This document shows positions 43,477 through 54,800 of a stretch of DNA of 64,000 nt, piece after piece (position 1 is the stretch's first letter; every line of letters begins with the position of its first letter). Location: contig JAPTHN010000006.1 of assembly GCA_026936325.1 (NCBI GenBank), positions 28,103,296-28,167,295 on the forward strand, given 5' to 3'. The notes below the pieces were generated by a model. The model had not been told where the DNA came from, made no database searches, and saw only the letters and a program-made list of their open reading frames with translations. This stretch comes from Platynereis dumerilii. Taxonomy: Eukaryota; Annelida; Polychaeta; Phyllodocida; Nereididae. The position numbers and the translations under genes were made by a program.

Positions 43477-45189
43477 AGAAGCTAAAGCTTCACCTTCTTG
43501 GCTTGGTTGAGTGACGTATAAATTTGTGCATAGGGAGAGGATGTTTGACTTATAGTCAGGTAAATTCTGTGAACACATAATGTTGGTATTTTTGTATCAA
43601 CAATGAGAAACTGCCATAAAGCAAAATTGCCACACTGATGGGCTGCATTTGTTGACACGGTGTTGAAATAACATACATTTTAGTTGCTGCTGCAATGAAC
43701 TTGCTTGCAACATTTGACAAATTTATATTGATGATAAATCAAAATGCTCGAGCAGCGTGTCTGCAGACATGTGCAGTCGAAAAGGTTACTTCAACCACAT
43801 TGCTCGTACTGTGGTTGACAAGTTTATCTTTTGACAAATGCTGGAAAACTTAGAATCGAACGACAAGTTGATTGATTCCCAAGTCCACACACAATTACAG
43901 ATAGTAAAGCCAATAGCCACAAAACAAAAACTTGGCAAACATCTCTGTGAACTAAGGATAAACATAGTGAGAACCATAATGGGAACTTCCATATATATAT
44001 ACTTTTTCTGCACTCTAAAACATTTCAGACAAAATTGATTTTTTAGATTCAAAATGGTTTTTTAAAAACCAAATTTCAATGCAAAAAACCAACATGGATT
44101 TTTTTAAAAGTGGGAGTTATTCCCAGGTAAAGATGAAGGAAGCCTTGAATTACATATTGTCCGGTCACACCAGTGTGAGCCACAATTTGTGTGCAATGCC
44201 GAGAATGTTGTTGTTCTTTTGCGAAAATGTATCAACGGAGTATTTATTGATGAAATTCGAACTTGTTTTTGAGAATGAGTTTGTGTTTTACGCCCCATGA
44301 TGGCACCAGTGTGGGCAATTCAGAGGCAAAACTCAGTTTTTGTGAAAAAAATTTAAAAAAAAACTCGCAGAAGCAGTCTTTCGTGTTAATACATAAATTG
44401 TTTCATGAGAGTGCAATTTTGTAGTTTTAAGTTTTATCCAAGACATATTGGATCAAGGTGGTTGCGAGTTCTTTCATTTAATTGTAATAGGTTTGTGACG
44501 ACATATTGTCATCTAGTGATTTGTAATAATTATGAGCTATTATGGGAATCATTACCTTAGTTATACAGTGTTGGGCCTGCCATTGCCCACCTCCAAAGAA
44601 GAGGCGTTTGACCCCTCATCCTCCACCTTTGACCAGTCCTGGGGGGGGGGGGCTTCTTTATGTTTGTCTATACCTATGCTCCGCTGAAAGGGCTCTTCAT
44701 GGGGTCATTTTCCCTATGGCTAAGGGTCCTAAAATTAGGTCTGAAATTCCCTAGACCTGGTCCATCATTTCCAGAATCCAAAATGCAATGAAATCCCTTT
44801 CGGAAGCCGTATGTGGTAATAAAAAAGATATCAATTTTTAGAATTATTGAAATAATTACTTTTAAATGAACTTCAATTAAGTCATGGAAAAATGTATGCC
44901 TCTTCGAGGGTGACTTTTCCCTAGCTAAGGGTCCTCTTTTTGGGTTCACGGCACTGCGTTACTGGGTCTGGGTTCGAGACGTTCAGCTGAGAACCGGGTG
45001 ACAGCACCCTCATAATTTTTCCGATGAGAACCCCCCCCCCCCCCCCCAGGTGACCAATGCCTGTATAGATACAGACATGAGGTCTTGCTGAGCTGTACCT
45101 GGCCCAATTCTGTGCAGCACCAGTCTCCATCCCCGAACACTACTCTGCACCAAATGTCTTCTACATGGGTGCCTGGGTTCAAAATCAAG

Positions 45190-45600
45190 TTTCACTAGAA
45201 TGGAAAAGCAAGAATCGATCAGTGGGTCAATTGATTCACACACATTGTCCACAGAGACAAAATGGAGTGGCTTACAAAAAAAATCATGCTTGTATTTTGT
45301 TAATTGGTATGCTTGTATTTTTTGTGGTCTGCTAGGAAGAATGTCCTGCATTATTTCTGCAGTTGGAGACAGATGTCTTGCAAATTGGAAATTTGGCTTG
45401 ATACGGGTGGATATACGTATAAAACCAACTAATATTTTGAAGCCTTCACCTTGGTTGCCAGCACTCAAGCATTTTTCCCATCACCACTGGCTGAGCTGGT
45501 CAAATGGACTTGGTTCATAAATCTCAGGAGTTGAGATGGCAAGAATCTCAAAGGCAATTATGTTATGAAGACATTAAACAATTTGGCAAAGGAAAGGATA
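45190..45600 (+). repeat. Dispersed repeat, copy 1
   Basis: Shares about 250 bp with 48.19-48.45 kb (for example gccagcactcaag, catcaccactggctgagctg, tctcaggagttgagatggca). Family not recognised. Confidence 0.7.
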
Positions 45601-45782
45601 AAACGTCTAGGACCACCCAAAATTGGATAAGAAATGCAATTAATACGTTTTCTGTAAGGGATTGCAGTGATTCTTTTGGAGGAATGGGAGGAATTGGTAC
45701 TGGCAAATCTTGCAAGCTGGATTGCAATCAGAACTGATAGACGAGATCAAGCGAATTGGCAGCGGAGACTTTTGGATGCATA

Positions 45783-45872
45783 ATTGGGGCTTCACATCCT
45801 GTATTTATGCACTTAGGCAGCTAATTGGGACAGGAGTACACGGCCATGAGGCAGAGTATGACTAAAACTGCC
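45783..45872 (-). repeat. SINE-A fragment
   Basis: Tail half of the tRNA-headed SINE (attggggcttcacatcct..ctaattgggacagga). Confidence 0.6.
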
Positions 45873-45912
45873 AGGTGACTGCGTCCTGTGCAGGAGTATA
45901 AATAAGTTAAAA

Positions 45913-46083
45913 TAAAATCAATGATGCCGCGGATCTTCAGACCGACTTTGATGACCTCCAGCGTTGGGAACGTCATTGGATGATAGACTTATTGATGGAG
46001 TTTCATGCGCAGAAATGCCAAGGGGGCGATTTCATGCGAAGTGCTAAATATTATCAACAGAAGCACCATCATTCCCACTAATA
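45913..46083 (+). pseudogene. LINE reverse transcriptase fragment (CR1/L2/jockey-like)
   Basis: One frame reads NDAADLQTDFDDLQRWERHW, then EFHAQKCQ and ends at a stop. This resembles the common LINE motif with LQ.DLD.L..W...W.M.F...KC. A likely continuation (TAKFLDVTIHNEPS) is at about 46.67-46.72 kb. Truncated, inactive. Confidence 0.55.
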
Positions 46084-46659
46084 TTTGAGTTAAATCTCAG
46101 GTCACATGACCACCGCAGTTGCCAGCTATTAACGCCTCCCACAGACATGTTACTCACTCAAACTATCCACCTATCCTTCTTTGTTCCTCTCATACTTCAG
46201 ATGGGAGCCCACAATGGTCTAACTCCTCTCTCATTTACGTTTTCATACTCCACCACTCATCTGCCACCAGGAGTGCATGAAACTCCATATCTCTCATATT
46301 TCACTCCACAGAGGGCAGCATGTGTCTTTGTTTGTTTTAAGCTTGACACACTGCCAAACCAAACGCCACCTACCACGACGAATTGCTCCCGCAATATATC
46401 AGGCTCTACCTGCCTCTTAATAACATCTTAGGCCTCCAGCCAACATCAGATTCTGCTTCCCCTTTACAGGAACATTTCAACAATTAACCACCAATTTGAT
46501 AGCCTATTCAGGTTTAAACACGTACATATGGTCACTCTAAATACGGTACCAAATGTCCATAAAATATTCCCTTACTTTTACATTGTTTAAGACGACAGCA
46601 TCACTTCGTGATAATTCATTGTAAACTTATTTTCCTATAATGGGCATTTTCTAGTTTCT

Positions 46660-46745
46660 AGAAACAACAGAAACAGCTAAATTCCTCGATGTCACCATCC
46701 ACAACGAGCCAAGCTAGAACCCCCACATTAATTTCGACAAGCACA
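46660..46745 (+). pseudogene. LINE fragment downstream of the KCQ motif
   Basis: Reads ETTETAKFLDVTIHNEPS, like the T.YLGV.I....W..HI block of LINE ORF2. About 570 bp of unrelated text separates it from the previous fragment, so an insertion is likely. Confidence 0.45.
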
Positions 46746-46780
46746 TATAATGCACAGGATCACCCATGCCCCACATTTTA

Positions 46781-47092
46781 GAGCTCTTTGCAGATTGGCG
46801 GTCCATCGGAAAAATAAATTTTCTACTTTTCAATTTGCAAACTGGCTTTGCCACGTCATTCACAGTTACCTGTTGGTTTCCTAATCTTCTTATTAGATGA
46901 GTACCTTTAGTTATTTAATTAGTTCGTTTATTGACACCTATGCTGCAAGATATGATATGCACTGAATTAACTGATTAAACCATACACTTACACAAACAAA
47001 TTGTAAAAACATTTTTAAGCCAACTGGTGACATCACAAGTCCAAGTTAAAAGTTAATTTTGAAACTGTTTGGGCTGCTGATCCGCAAACATC
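46781..47092. mobile_element. TIR MITE, TA-target family (copy 3), inside an older repeat
   Basis: About 312 bp between TA dinucleotides, with GAGCTCTTTGCAGATTGGCG at the left. It splits the left arm of a larger inverted repeat (46.76-48.08 kb), so it is younger than that structure. Confidence 0.75.
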
Positions 47093-47344
47093 TATAACAC
47101 ACAAGGAAAATGGCGGCGCCAAACCATACAGGCTGGACCTTGAATAGTCCCTGGAGCTGATGATAGTAAATATTCAATTTAACTGGGAAAACGATGTTTA
47201 CTGCACATCTACATTGTCATTAGTTTGATATACACATGATAAGAACTTCAGAAATGGACTGGGTAAGGCTAGAACCTGGAGAATTTCACCCCCTCAGGAC
47301 AGAAACATAATTGCCCTATATGCATAGCATGGGCGAATAACAAG

Positions 47345-47580
47345 CAAACAACTGATGATGTACAAGATCGTGCAAGGCATGGTGGCAGTGCAGCAGTGCC
47401 AACGGACAATCTCGTTCAATGGGAGACCATTTCAAATTTATCCTCCCCCACACCAGAACACAATTACATGAGCATCTTTTTTCCCAGATGCAATCCACCT
47501 TTGGAATAAGCTGCCAACGGAACCAAGGGAGTGCAGCACCTTCGATGCCTGAAAAACACATTTCCAAGTTTTAAACTACA
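47345..47580 (+). pseudogene. LINE ORF2 C-terminal fragment
   Basis: Across frames reads LMMYKIVQGMVAV, then PPHQNT, FFPR and WNKLPTEPRECSTFDA, the usual end of CR1/L2/jockey-type reverse transcriptase proteins (Y(K)I..G.V, FFPR...WN.LP). Interrupted by stops and frameshifts. Confidence 0.6.
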
Positions 47581-48189
47581 CTGGATTTCAGCATGCAGAT
47601 ATATAATCTGATCACACTACACAGGATTTTATGTCGCACTTATATACCGCTTCACACACACAGCACAAGTCACGTGTGAGGACAAAAGACCAGTGGCATA
47701 TCAATGATGGAATATTTAAAATGAAAGCCAGGGTGTACATTGAATATTTTAAAACCATACAAAACAAAATTGGTTTCCCAGAAAATAATAATCGCCCATG
47801 CTATGCATTGGGTGATTATGTTTCTGTCTTGAAGGGGTGAAATTCTCCAGGTTCTGGCCTTATCCAGCCCTTTGCAGGACTTCTTGTCATATGTATATCA
47901 CATTAATGACATTGTAGATGTGCAGTACAGATCGTTTTTCCAACTTGAATAAAGTTCAAAATTATTCAATATACTGTCATGAGCTCTGCAGCCTATCCAA
48001 GGTCCAGCCAGCCTGGTTTTCGGCCATTTTGCATACAAGTGTAGTCACCACGTAAATCCTGTGGGGCATGGGCGACGTTGTACATTACCTGTATTCTGTA
48101 CATTATATGTGCTTGTTTAAGATGGAACAGGTCACTTCATATGTTAGAAAGACTCCGTCAGTTAGGTCTGCCATGGGAGGGCACGTGCC

Positions 48190-48450
48190 CCGGGTGTCCT
48201 GCATTATTTCTGCAGAACAACTTTGGAGACAGACGTCTTGGAAATTTGAAATTTGGCTTGATACGGGTTGATATACGTATAAAATCAACTACCGTTTTGA
48301 AGCCTTCGCCTTGGTTGCCAGCACTCAAGATTTTTCCCATCACCACTGGCTGAGCTGGTCAAATGGACTTGTGGACTTGGTTCATAAATCTCAGGAGTTG
48401 AGATGGCAAGAATCTCAAAGGTAATTACGTTACGAAGACATTAAATAAAC
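48190..48450 (+). repeat. Dispersed repeat, copy 2
   Basis: Same orientation as copy 1 at 45.2-45.6 kb. Contains a 9-bp local duplication (gtggacttg / ggacttg). No coding frame. Confidence 0.7.
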
Positions 48451-48884
48451 TGGCAATGTGGCATAGGAACAGATTTTTAAAACCACAATGCCGAGCCTAT
48501 CATCAAAATAGGCAAGACTATGACATTCTGCCATTTATACCATTCGACACCTCTGTCAGCCAATCATGAGCCAGTATTTCACTGCAATAAAACCCATATT
48601 CTTTGCTGTCCAATTATCCTCCCGTGGGAGAATAATAAGTGAAGCTGTGAAAAACCACAGCAACAAATGACAAGTTTAAGTTTTGTCTTGTGGTATAAGC
48701 CAGTTATTCACCGCGGGATCGGCAATATGTGTTTATCACAGCTCGGGCTAACGCCCTCGCTGGATAAATCACATATTGCCTCTCCCTAGGTGAATAACCT
48801 ATACTTATAACTTGAAGAAATGCCTATCAAATGAAATACGAATGGCTCCAATATCCGGGCATCATACCACTGCTGACACTCAAG

Positions 48885-49076
48885 ATTGGGGCTTTACGTC
48901 CTGTATTTTTGCACTTGGTAGGCTAATTAGGACAAGAGGAGGACACGGCAATGAGGTGAAGGATGATTGAAACAGCCGTCCAACGTAGGCCCAGGTGACC
49001 CGACAAGAGCTAGATTCGAACCCGGGACCCAGCGATTGGCAGCCCAGCACGCTACCACTAGACCAACCCTCCCCCA
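48885..49076 (-). repeat. SINE-A, near full length
   Basis: Minus strand: GGGAGGGTTGGTCTAGTGGT gives a box A (TGGTCTAGTGG), then a box B (GGTTCGAATCT), a body (gacggctgtttcaatcatcc) and a tail ending in acaggacgtaaagccccaat. The reference copy for the SINE-A fragments in this window. Confidence 0.75.
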
Positions 49077-49199
49077 GACTTGGCAGAATGTTTGAAAGCA
49101 AAGTTGAACGAATGGGACATATAATATAAAGTCCTTGCAAGTGCCATCCCTAAGGGAGGGCTCAGGCCTGGGTGTCCCGGGACTGTCCCCCGAAAATTG

Positions 49200-49270
49200 T
49201 TGGTGTGCGTATGGGTTTTACGCCTCTGCAGCACCTTAATGGGCTACATCGGAGCTGGCCTGGCTCGTCA
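49200..49270 (+). repeat. Dispersed 'ttacgcctctgcag' repeat
   Basis: gggttttacgcctctgcagcaccttaatgggctacatcgg (in parts) also occurs at 18.59-18.64 kb (gggtttaacgcctctgcagtacc..gggctatatcg). Short SINE-like family of unknown type. Confidence 0.55.
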
Positions 49271-49426
49271 TTTGTCCTTGGTTATTTTGGCTGGGACCGA
49301 ATTTTTATAGATTTCATAAAAGCTGCAATTGGGATGAAACCGGATGGTAAACAAATCCAATAACCTCATATTGTCTCAACACTACTGATTTATATATATG
49401 CACCAACCAAACATATTGTAATTTCT

Positions 49427-49717
49427 ATGTTCATGCGATTTGTTCTTTTCCTGTATTTTTTGCAGAATTTCCACAATGACTTGAACATATGGATGGACCA
49501 TGTAGAACCATTCTGCACTCTCAATGAAGATGAAGGTCATAAAATCCTAGCACCGATAAACACTGAGCAGATAGGACACATAAACAAAATAATGGTTATG
49601 CCAATATGCCCTTCTCAGGGTGATAAGACTGTGGACATAAGCAGGATGCTTTTCAGAAGATTTGTAACAGAGGAACAGCTCTCACAGTCACAACGACCAC
49701 TCCGAAGTAAATTCTAA
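49427..49717 (+). other. Unassigned open frame after a splice-acceptor-like site
   Basis: A 96-codon frame. From about 49,466, just after TTTTTTGCAG, it reads NFHNDLNIWMDHVEPF and is even in composition up to CGAA|GTAAAT near 49,706, so it could be an exon of about 240 nt. I do not recognise the sequence and no partner exon was found. It may equally be a transposon relic. Confidence 0.25.
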
Positions 49718-50767
49718 TTGAAATCCTACCCTACTCACTCTGGCTGAGATAACCGCTATCTGTTGGCAGGCAGCAGTCAACAATCTGGACAATTTTAGTG
49801 AATAGAGACCGAGAAGCAGAATTTGATGGAATCATTAGTTGGATCATCTTGTTGCCAGCACATTTTCTGAAGTGTTACAGAAAGGAGCAACAATTGGAAA
49901 GATTGATAAATGTGGGGACAAATGTATTACGTTTTTGATCCAAGCCTAGAAAGGCACCCAGAAAATACGTCACCACCAGAATTACCCAGTTAATACACAG
50001 CTTAGCATTTTAAATTGAACTTAAAAACCAGTTAGTTGAATACCACATGCAATCGGTCATGATCAAGACTGGGGAAACCTATCCCAAATATAAGATGAAG
50101 GCTTAATCCTGTGCCACGAAAAAAACCAAAAAAAAACAACATTCCAAATACTTTTGCAAGTCACACGAGGAATAATTCCACAAAAAATGCTTCGCCATGA
50201 ATGACTTGTGTATTCAGCAATCATGCTGGTGATGGCGATTGGTCAATTTTGATCTCTTTGGGTGCACTTATGAGCAATCGCACAATTCTCAAACCAAGAA
50301 TGTCAACCACGGAAGGGCAATCATGAAGAGAATCTTAGAATTAAACCGAACTTCACCGAGTGCAGAACAACCGTAAAATAAGCATTACTCGACAAGTTTT
50401 GAACTACCATGGTATTCAGTGAAATTTCCCAACGACTAAGACTTACTGGTTAAGCAGGCAAGGAAAATCAACCAAAAAACTTAGTTCAACCTGCACTTCA
50501 GATGCACACCAATGGACATGAACATGTATATCCGGTTTCTTTAACTGGAAACCCATTCCATTTTGAAAAGTTACATTTTGAACATCAGTACATGTCAATG
50601 TCCAGTTATCCAAGCTTGATCAAGAAAGGAGGTGAAGTTAATTCAGCATCCAGTTAAAATTTGTGCAATACCCAAAAACTTACTGCGAAAAACAGCACAT
50701 TCGAGCGTCTCCACTTTGATGAGTGAGTTTGTGTTTTATGACCCATCATCCACTTTGATGAGATGGA

Positions 50768-50961
50768 TGATTGGGGCTTTACGTCCTGTATTTATGCACT
50801 TGGCAGGCTAATTAGGACAGGGGGAGGACACGGCAATGAGGCGATGGATGATTGAAACAACCGTCCAACATAGGCCCAGGTGACCCGGCAAGAGCTGGAT
50901 TCGAACCCTGGACCCAGCGATTGGCAGCCCAGCACGCTACCACTAAACCAACCCTCCCCCC
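50768..50961 (-). repeat. SINE-A, near full length (second copy)
   Basis: About 90 percent or more like the 48.9-kb copy by eye, with box A and box B (GGTTCGAATCC) intact. Confidence 0.75.
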
Positions 50962-51114
50962 TCCACTTTGATGAGAGTCACATCTTGAAAATTGTTGCGA
51001 CTGCACCAATTTTCAATATTTTAATAAAGAGCTGTAGCAGAAGAAACACTGTCGGCTATGCAGGCATTAAATCAATACAAAACTCTTACACTTCTGTAAA
51101 CTTCTAAATGTAAT

Positions 51115-51120
51115 TTTATT
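51115..51120 (-). terminator. HMCES: Likely poly(A) signal of HMCES
   Basis: First AATAAA on the minus strand after the HMCES stop, giving a 3' UTR of about 550-590 nt. Confidence 0.55.
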
Positions 51121-51683
51121 AATGATATACATAGAGGACTTTCAAACGTCAGGGTAAAATTTATGAACATATTAAAAAAATATATATATAATGCCCAATG
51201 TATATGATATTAAAGCTACAATAAATGAAACATAAAAGTTTACAGTCAAACTGACCAATCAACATATATAGCATACACAATATAAACAGGTTATTTCCAC
51301 TACTTCCTAATTACAATGTAAGCAAAGGAAAATATACATAGATTCGTGAAAATATTAAACATGATTTTCATCGAGTAATGCTGCCTGAAGTTTCTCAACA
51401 TCATCAAAATATAATATTTACAATCACAACCATTAGTTTAATGAACACATTTCCTTTCTAAATTTGTCATACTTTACAAGTTATGTGTATGATACAAGTT
51501 ATGGTTACAGTATAGTTAGGTCATACTGTACAAGTCATGGGCGTGATTTGAGTAATGTACAGTGAGCATAGCCAGCTAAGTCATGTAAATAGACTAATAG
51601 AAACAAGTTAAAAACATTTCAGCAATATACAAAATGAACACAATGGTAAACAAGGATTTCTTTCAAATGTTTTTGCAAGTTTT

Positions 51684-51810
51684 TTATGAGCTTTCACTTT
51701 CAGTCTTCATTTTCTTGACATCACCCGCCGACTCCTCGTTAAATTCTGATGATTTTCTTTTCTTCGCTCCTTTTTGCAACCAGGCTGACATGAAATTCTT
51801 GCTTGCAGAT
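51684..51810 (-). CDS. HMCES: HMCES last exon, remote, basic C-terminus
   Basis: After TTTTGCAG it reads SASKNFMSAWLQKGAKKRKS and ends MKTESESS then TAA. KNFMSAWLQKG resembles the two C-terminal human motifs (RMLQWLATK, LLEQWLKRE), the second of which lies in the PCNA-binding tail. The KKRK cluster could be nuclear-targeting. It sits 5.9 kb from exon 7, but the frame fits (AT|A). Confidence 0.8.
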
Positions 51811-54800
51811 CTGCAAAATCATATGAATTTTAGACATATTAGAATATTGCTAATTCCGTATTAGGACCAATAGAAATAACAGAGTAATCTTTCTTTGTGA
51901 AAACTAACATTTGATAATTGTAGTGAGAGAGTGAGTTTGTGTTTTACGTCCCTTCAGCATCAAATGGACTATTCAGGGATTGATAGGTGAAGTCACCTCA
52001 GCTTCGCAGGTTTGGTGCAGTTATTTGACAATATTAAGAAACTGGGTGAATTTGCCAGATCAGATGTTTTTGCATAAACTGACTCTACCAAATCTGTAAC
52101 TTTTGCATGCAATTTGAAAAAAAATGTGTGCAATGGTTTTGCTACAGGTGATGATATGTTGCAAGATTGGGCCCTTTTTTAGGGGTCACCTCGTTTGGCA
52201 ACTTTTCCTATAACAGGTACATTCAGCTCACAATTAATCACTGTATGGCTAAATCATCTAGCCAGTCAAGTCATTTGATTTGAACCCTTTAGAAGGTGAC
52301 TGGCTAATTTATTTTTTTGTTGTTTTAAAATTATGCCCCATAACATGCTTATTATTTTTCAAAGTCATGCAAAAATGACAAAATCTTTAAAAATCCATTG
52401 TTCGGTCACATGACCATCAATTGTGACGTCACCATACCCACATAACAAAGGTGAAGCAATGCAAAATGTTGAAAACTATTCATTTTACATTTCTACTAAA
52501 TTAAACATGCATTTGCAAATTTTGCATGCTTTAATGCAAAAATATTGTCCTTTGAAGTCAAAAAGTTGCCAAACCGAGGTGAGTTTCGAAGCCAAGGTGA
52601 GCTCACCTACTTTTAGTATCACTTAATTTGGATAGTGCCAAACCAAGCAATCATTAATTTTACTATGAGAAAATTCAAGCAGCCCCTTTATCAGCTGCAT
52701 AGGGAACGAGGATTAAAACTAAATTAAATTATTAAACTTTTCCACTCCCACAGGGAGGTGCGCAACATAGGTGGGAACTACATAAGAAGAAGAAGAAGCT
52801 GTATATAGATGTGTTACAAATATTGGAGCAATGTCTGTTAGACATTGTCTAAATTGGTCATATGTTTCCTAGACATGTTCCAAATAGCTTTTTGTGACTT
52901 TCAATTAATTGTTCTCTCTTTCACAATAAGAAATAACTTCGAGCAATTTAATAGGCCAGACTTTTTTAATTTTTAGCTTTCGGATCGACCAACCCAACAG
53001 ATTTTCTGCCTACGGAAAAAAAAAAATTAGCATAACCAGAATTTTTATCAAATTGACATTTTAACAAGAATCCGCGGATTCAAAACCGACCTAGCGCAAT
53101 GAAATTGAAGGAGCCATTGCTTAAACCACTGTGCTGAGCAACTGATATTGGAAGATAGGAGAAATAGTTGATTTTTTAAAAAAAGGAAAGATGGTTGCCA
53201 AAATGGCCGCCATCTTGGATTTCTCGACATGTTTCTCATCCATACCCACAGGCCATACCTTTACCAAATTTCATAACTGTATTAAAGTGAAATATTAAGG
53301 TCACAATGGTCAGTTCAAGAATGAAGAAAGATGGCTGCCATCTTGGATTTCTCAACATGTTCCCCCGACTGATACCCACAGCCCCTGTTCCAAATTTCAT
53401 AACTCTAAGCGAAATATTGAGGTCACTATGAGCAGTTCAATAAATGAAAAAAATGAAGGCTGCCAAAATGGCCACCACAAAATGGCCAACATCTTGGAAT
53501 CTTGACATGTTCCCAATCCATACCCAGAGTTCCATACCTGTACCAAATTTCATAACTGTAAATGAAATATTAAGGTCACAATGGGCAGTTCAAGAATGAA
53601 GAAAGATGGCTGCTAATGGCCACCACAAAATGGCCGCCATCTTGGATTTCTCTACATGTTCCCAATCCATATTTAGAGTTCCATACTTGTACCAAATTTC
53701 ATAACTCTAAGCGAAATATTGAGGTCACTATGAGCAGTTCAATAAATGAAAAAAAATGGCTGCCAAAATGGCCACCGCAAAATGGCTGCCATCTTGGAAT
53801 CTTGACATGTTCCCAATCCATACCCAGAGTTCCATACCTGTACCAAATTTCATAACTGTAAGTGAAATATTAAGGTCACAATGAGCAGTTCAAGAATGAA
53901 GAAAGATGACTGCCAAAATGGCCATCACATAATGGCCACCATCTTGGCTTTCTCTACATGTTCCCAATCCATACCAAGAGTTCCATACCTGTACCAAATT
54001 TTATAACTATAAGTGAAATATTAAGGTCACAATAGGCAGTTCATGATGAAGAAAGATGGCTGCCAAAATGGCCACCATAATGGCAGCCATCTTGGATTTC
54101 TCGACATTTCCCCGATCCATGCCCATACTATAGTACCATTTTTCATTACTCTAAGTTGAAAACTAAGGTCACAAATGGACTTTTCACACATGTTGACAAG
54201 AAATGTTGACATAGACACATGGACATGGTTTACATGAGTCCCCTTTCACTACCCACCCCCCTAAAAGCCTTTTTTTAACAGGATTAGGCTGTCTGCAACA
54301 CTTTAATTTCTAAAAAGTGCAGACTGAAGAGTCAAGATATCGTCCTAGACCATTGATGTTGGTATGGAAATTGTAGGTATTTTTTAGAGCTTTACAACCA
54401 TAGCAGGTAAAATGTTGTATGAACCGCGGATTGGCGAAAATGGTCGAAAATGAAAAAAACATTGAAAATTTGACACAAAATTGAAGTAGGTAAGAATTGT
54501 CCTATCACAATTTTGAGAACAGATTTGGATTCCCCAGCTCAAAACGCACCTTTTAGGCACTAGTGCTTTTTAAATTTGCATAAAAATTAAAAATTGACAC
54601 ATCCTACTGTAGTATGGTTCAAAATTTACTAGTCCTTCAGCAAATCTACTGGCCCGCAGAACGTGAACTATTATTCACATTTTGTTTCCAGTACATTTGC
54701 AACAAAAAATCACCTGATTATCACATAAATTGAAATGAAGATTCTGGTAATATGAAAACAATCTAGAGGATTTTTTGTTTTTATTACTAGATAATGAAAT

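Larger units (their letters stand above)
46759..48076. repeat. Inverted repeat with about 300-bp arms
   Basis: Left arm 46,759-46,780 plus 47,093-47,345 (split by the TA MITE); right arm 47,768-48,076. Shared text includes gcccatgccccaca, aggctggaccttg, tgcacatctac, agaacctggagaatttcacc and gcatagcatgggcg. Between the arms lies a LINE 3' scrap. Confidence 0.75.
42330..51114. other. Intergenic stretch between AK5-like and HMCES
   Basis: About 9 kb without a recognised host gene. It holds a TATC microsatellite, LINE reverse-transcriptase scraps, two copies of a 250-bp dispersed repeat, an inverted repeat, MITE and SINE copies. One plus-strand frame at 49.43-49.72 kb is listed separately. Confidence 0.55.

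Noticed and set aside
48990-50960. tRNA genes suggested by box A and box B
   Set aside because: No acceptor-stem pairing, and the heads are followed by a shared body and tail present in many copies, so they are SINE heads.
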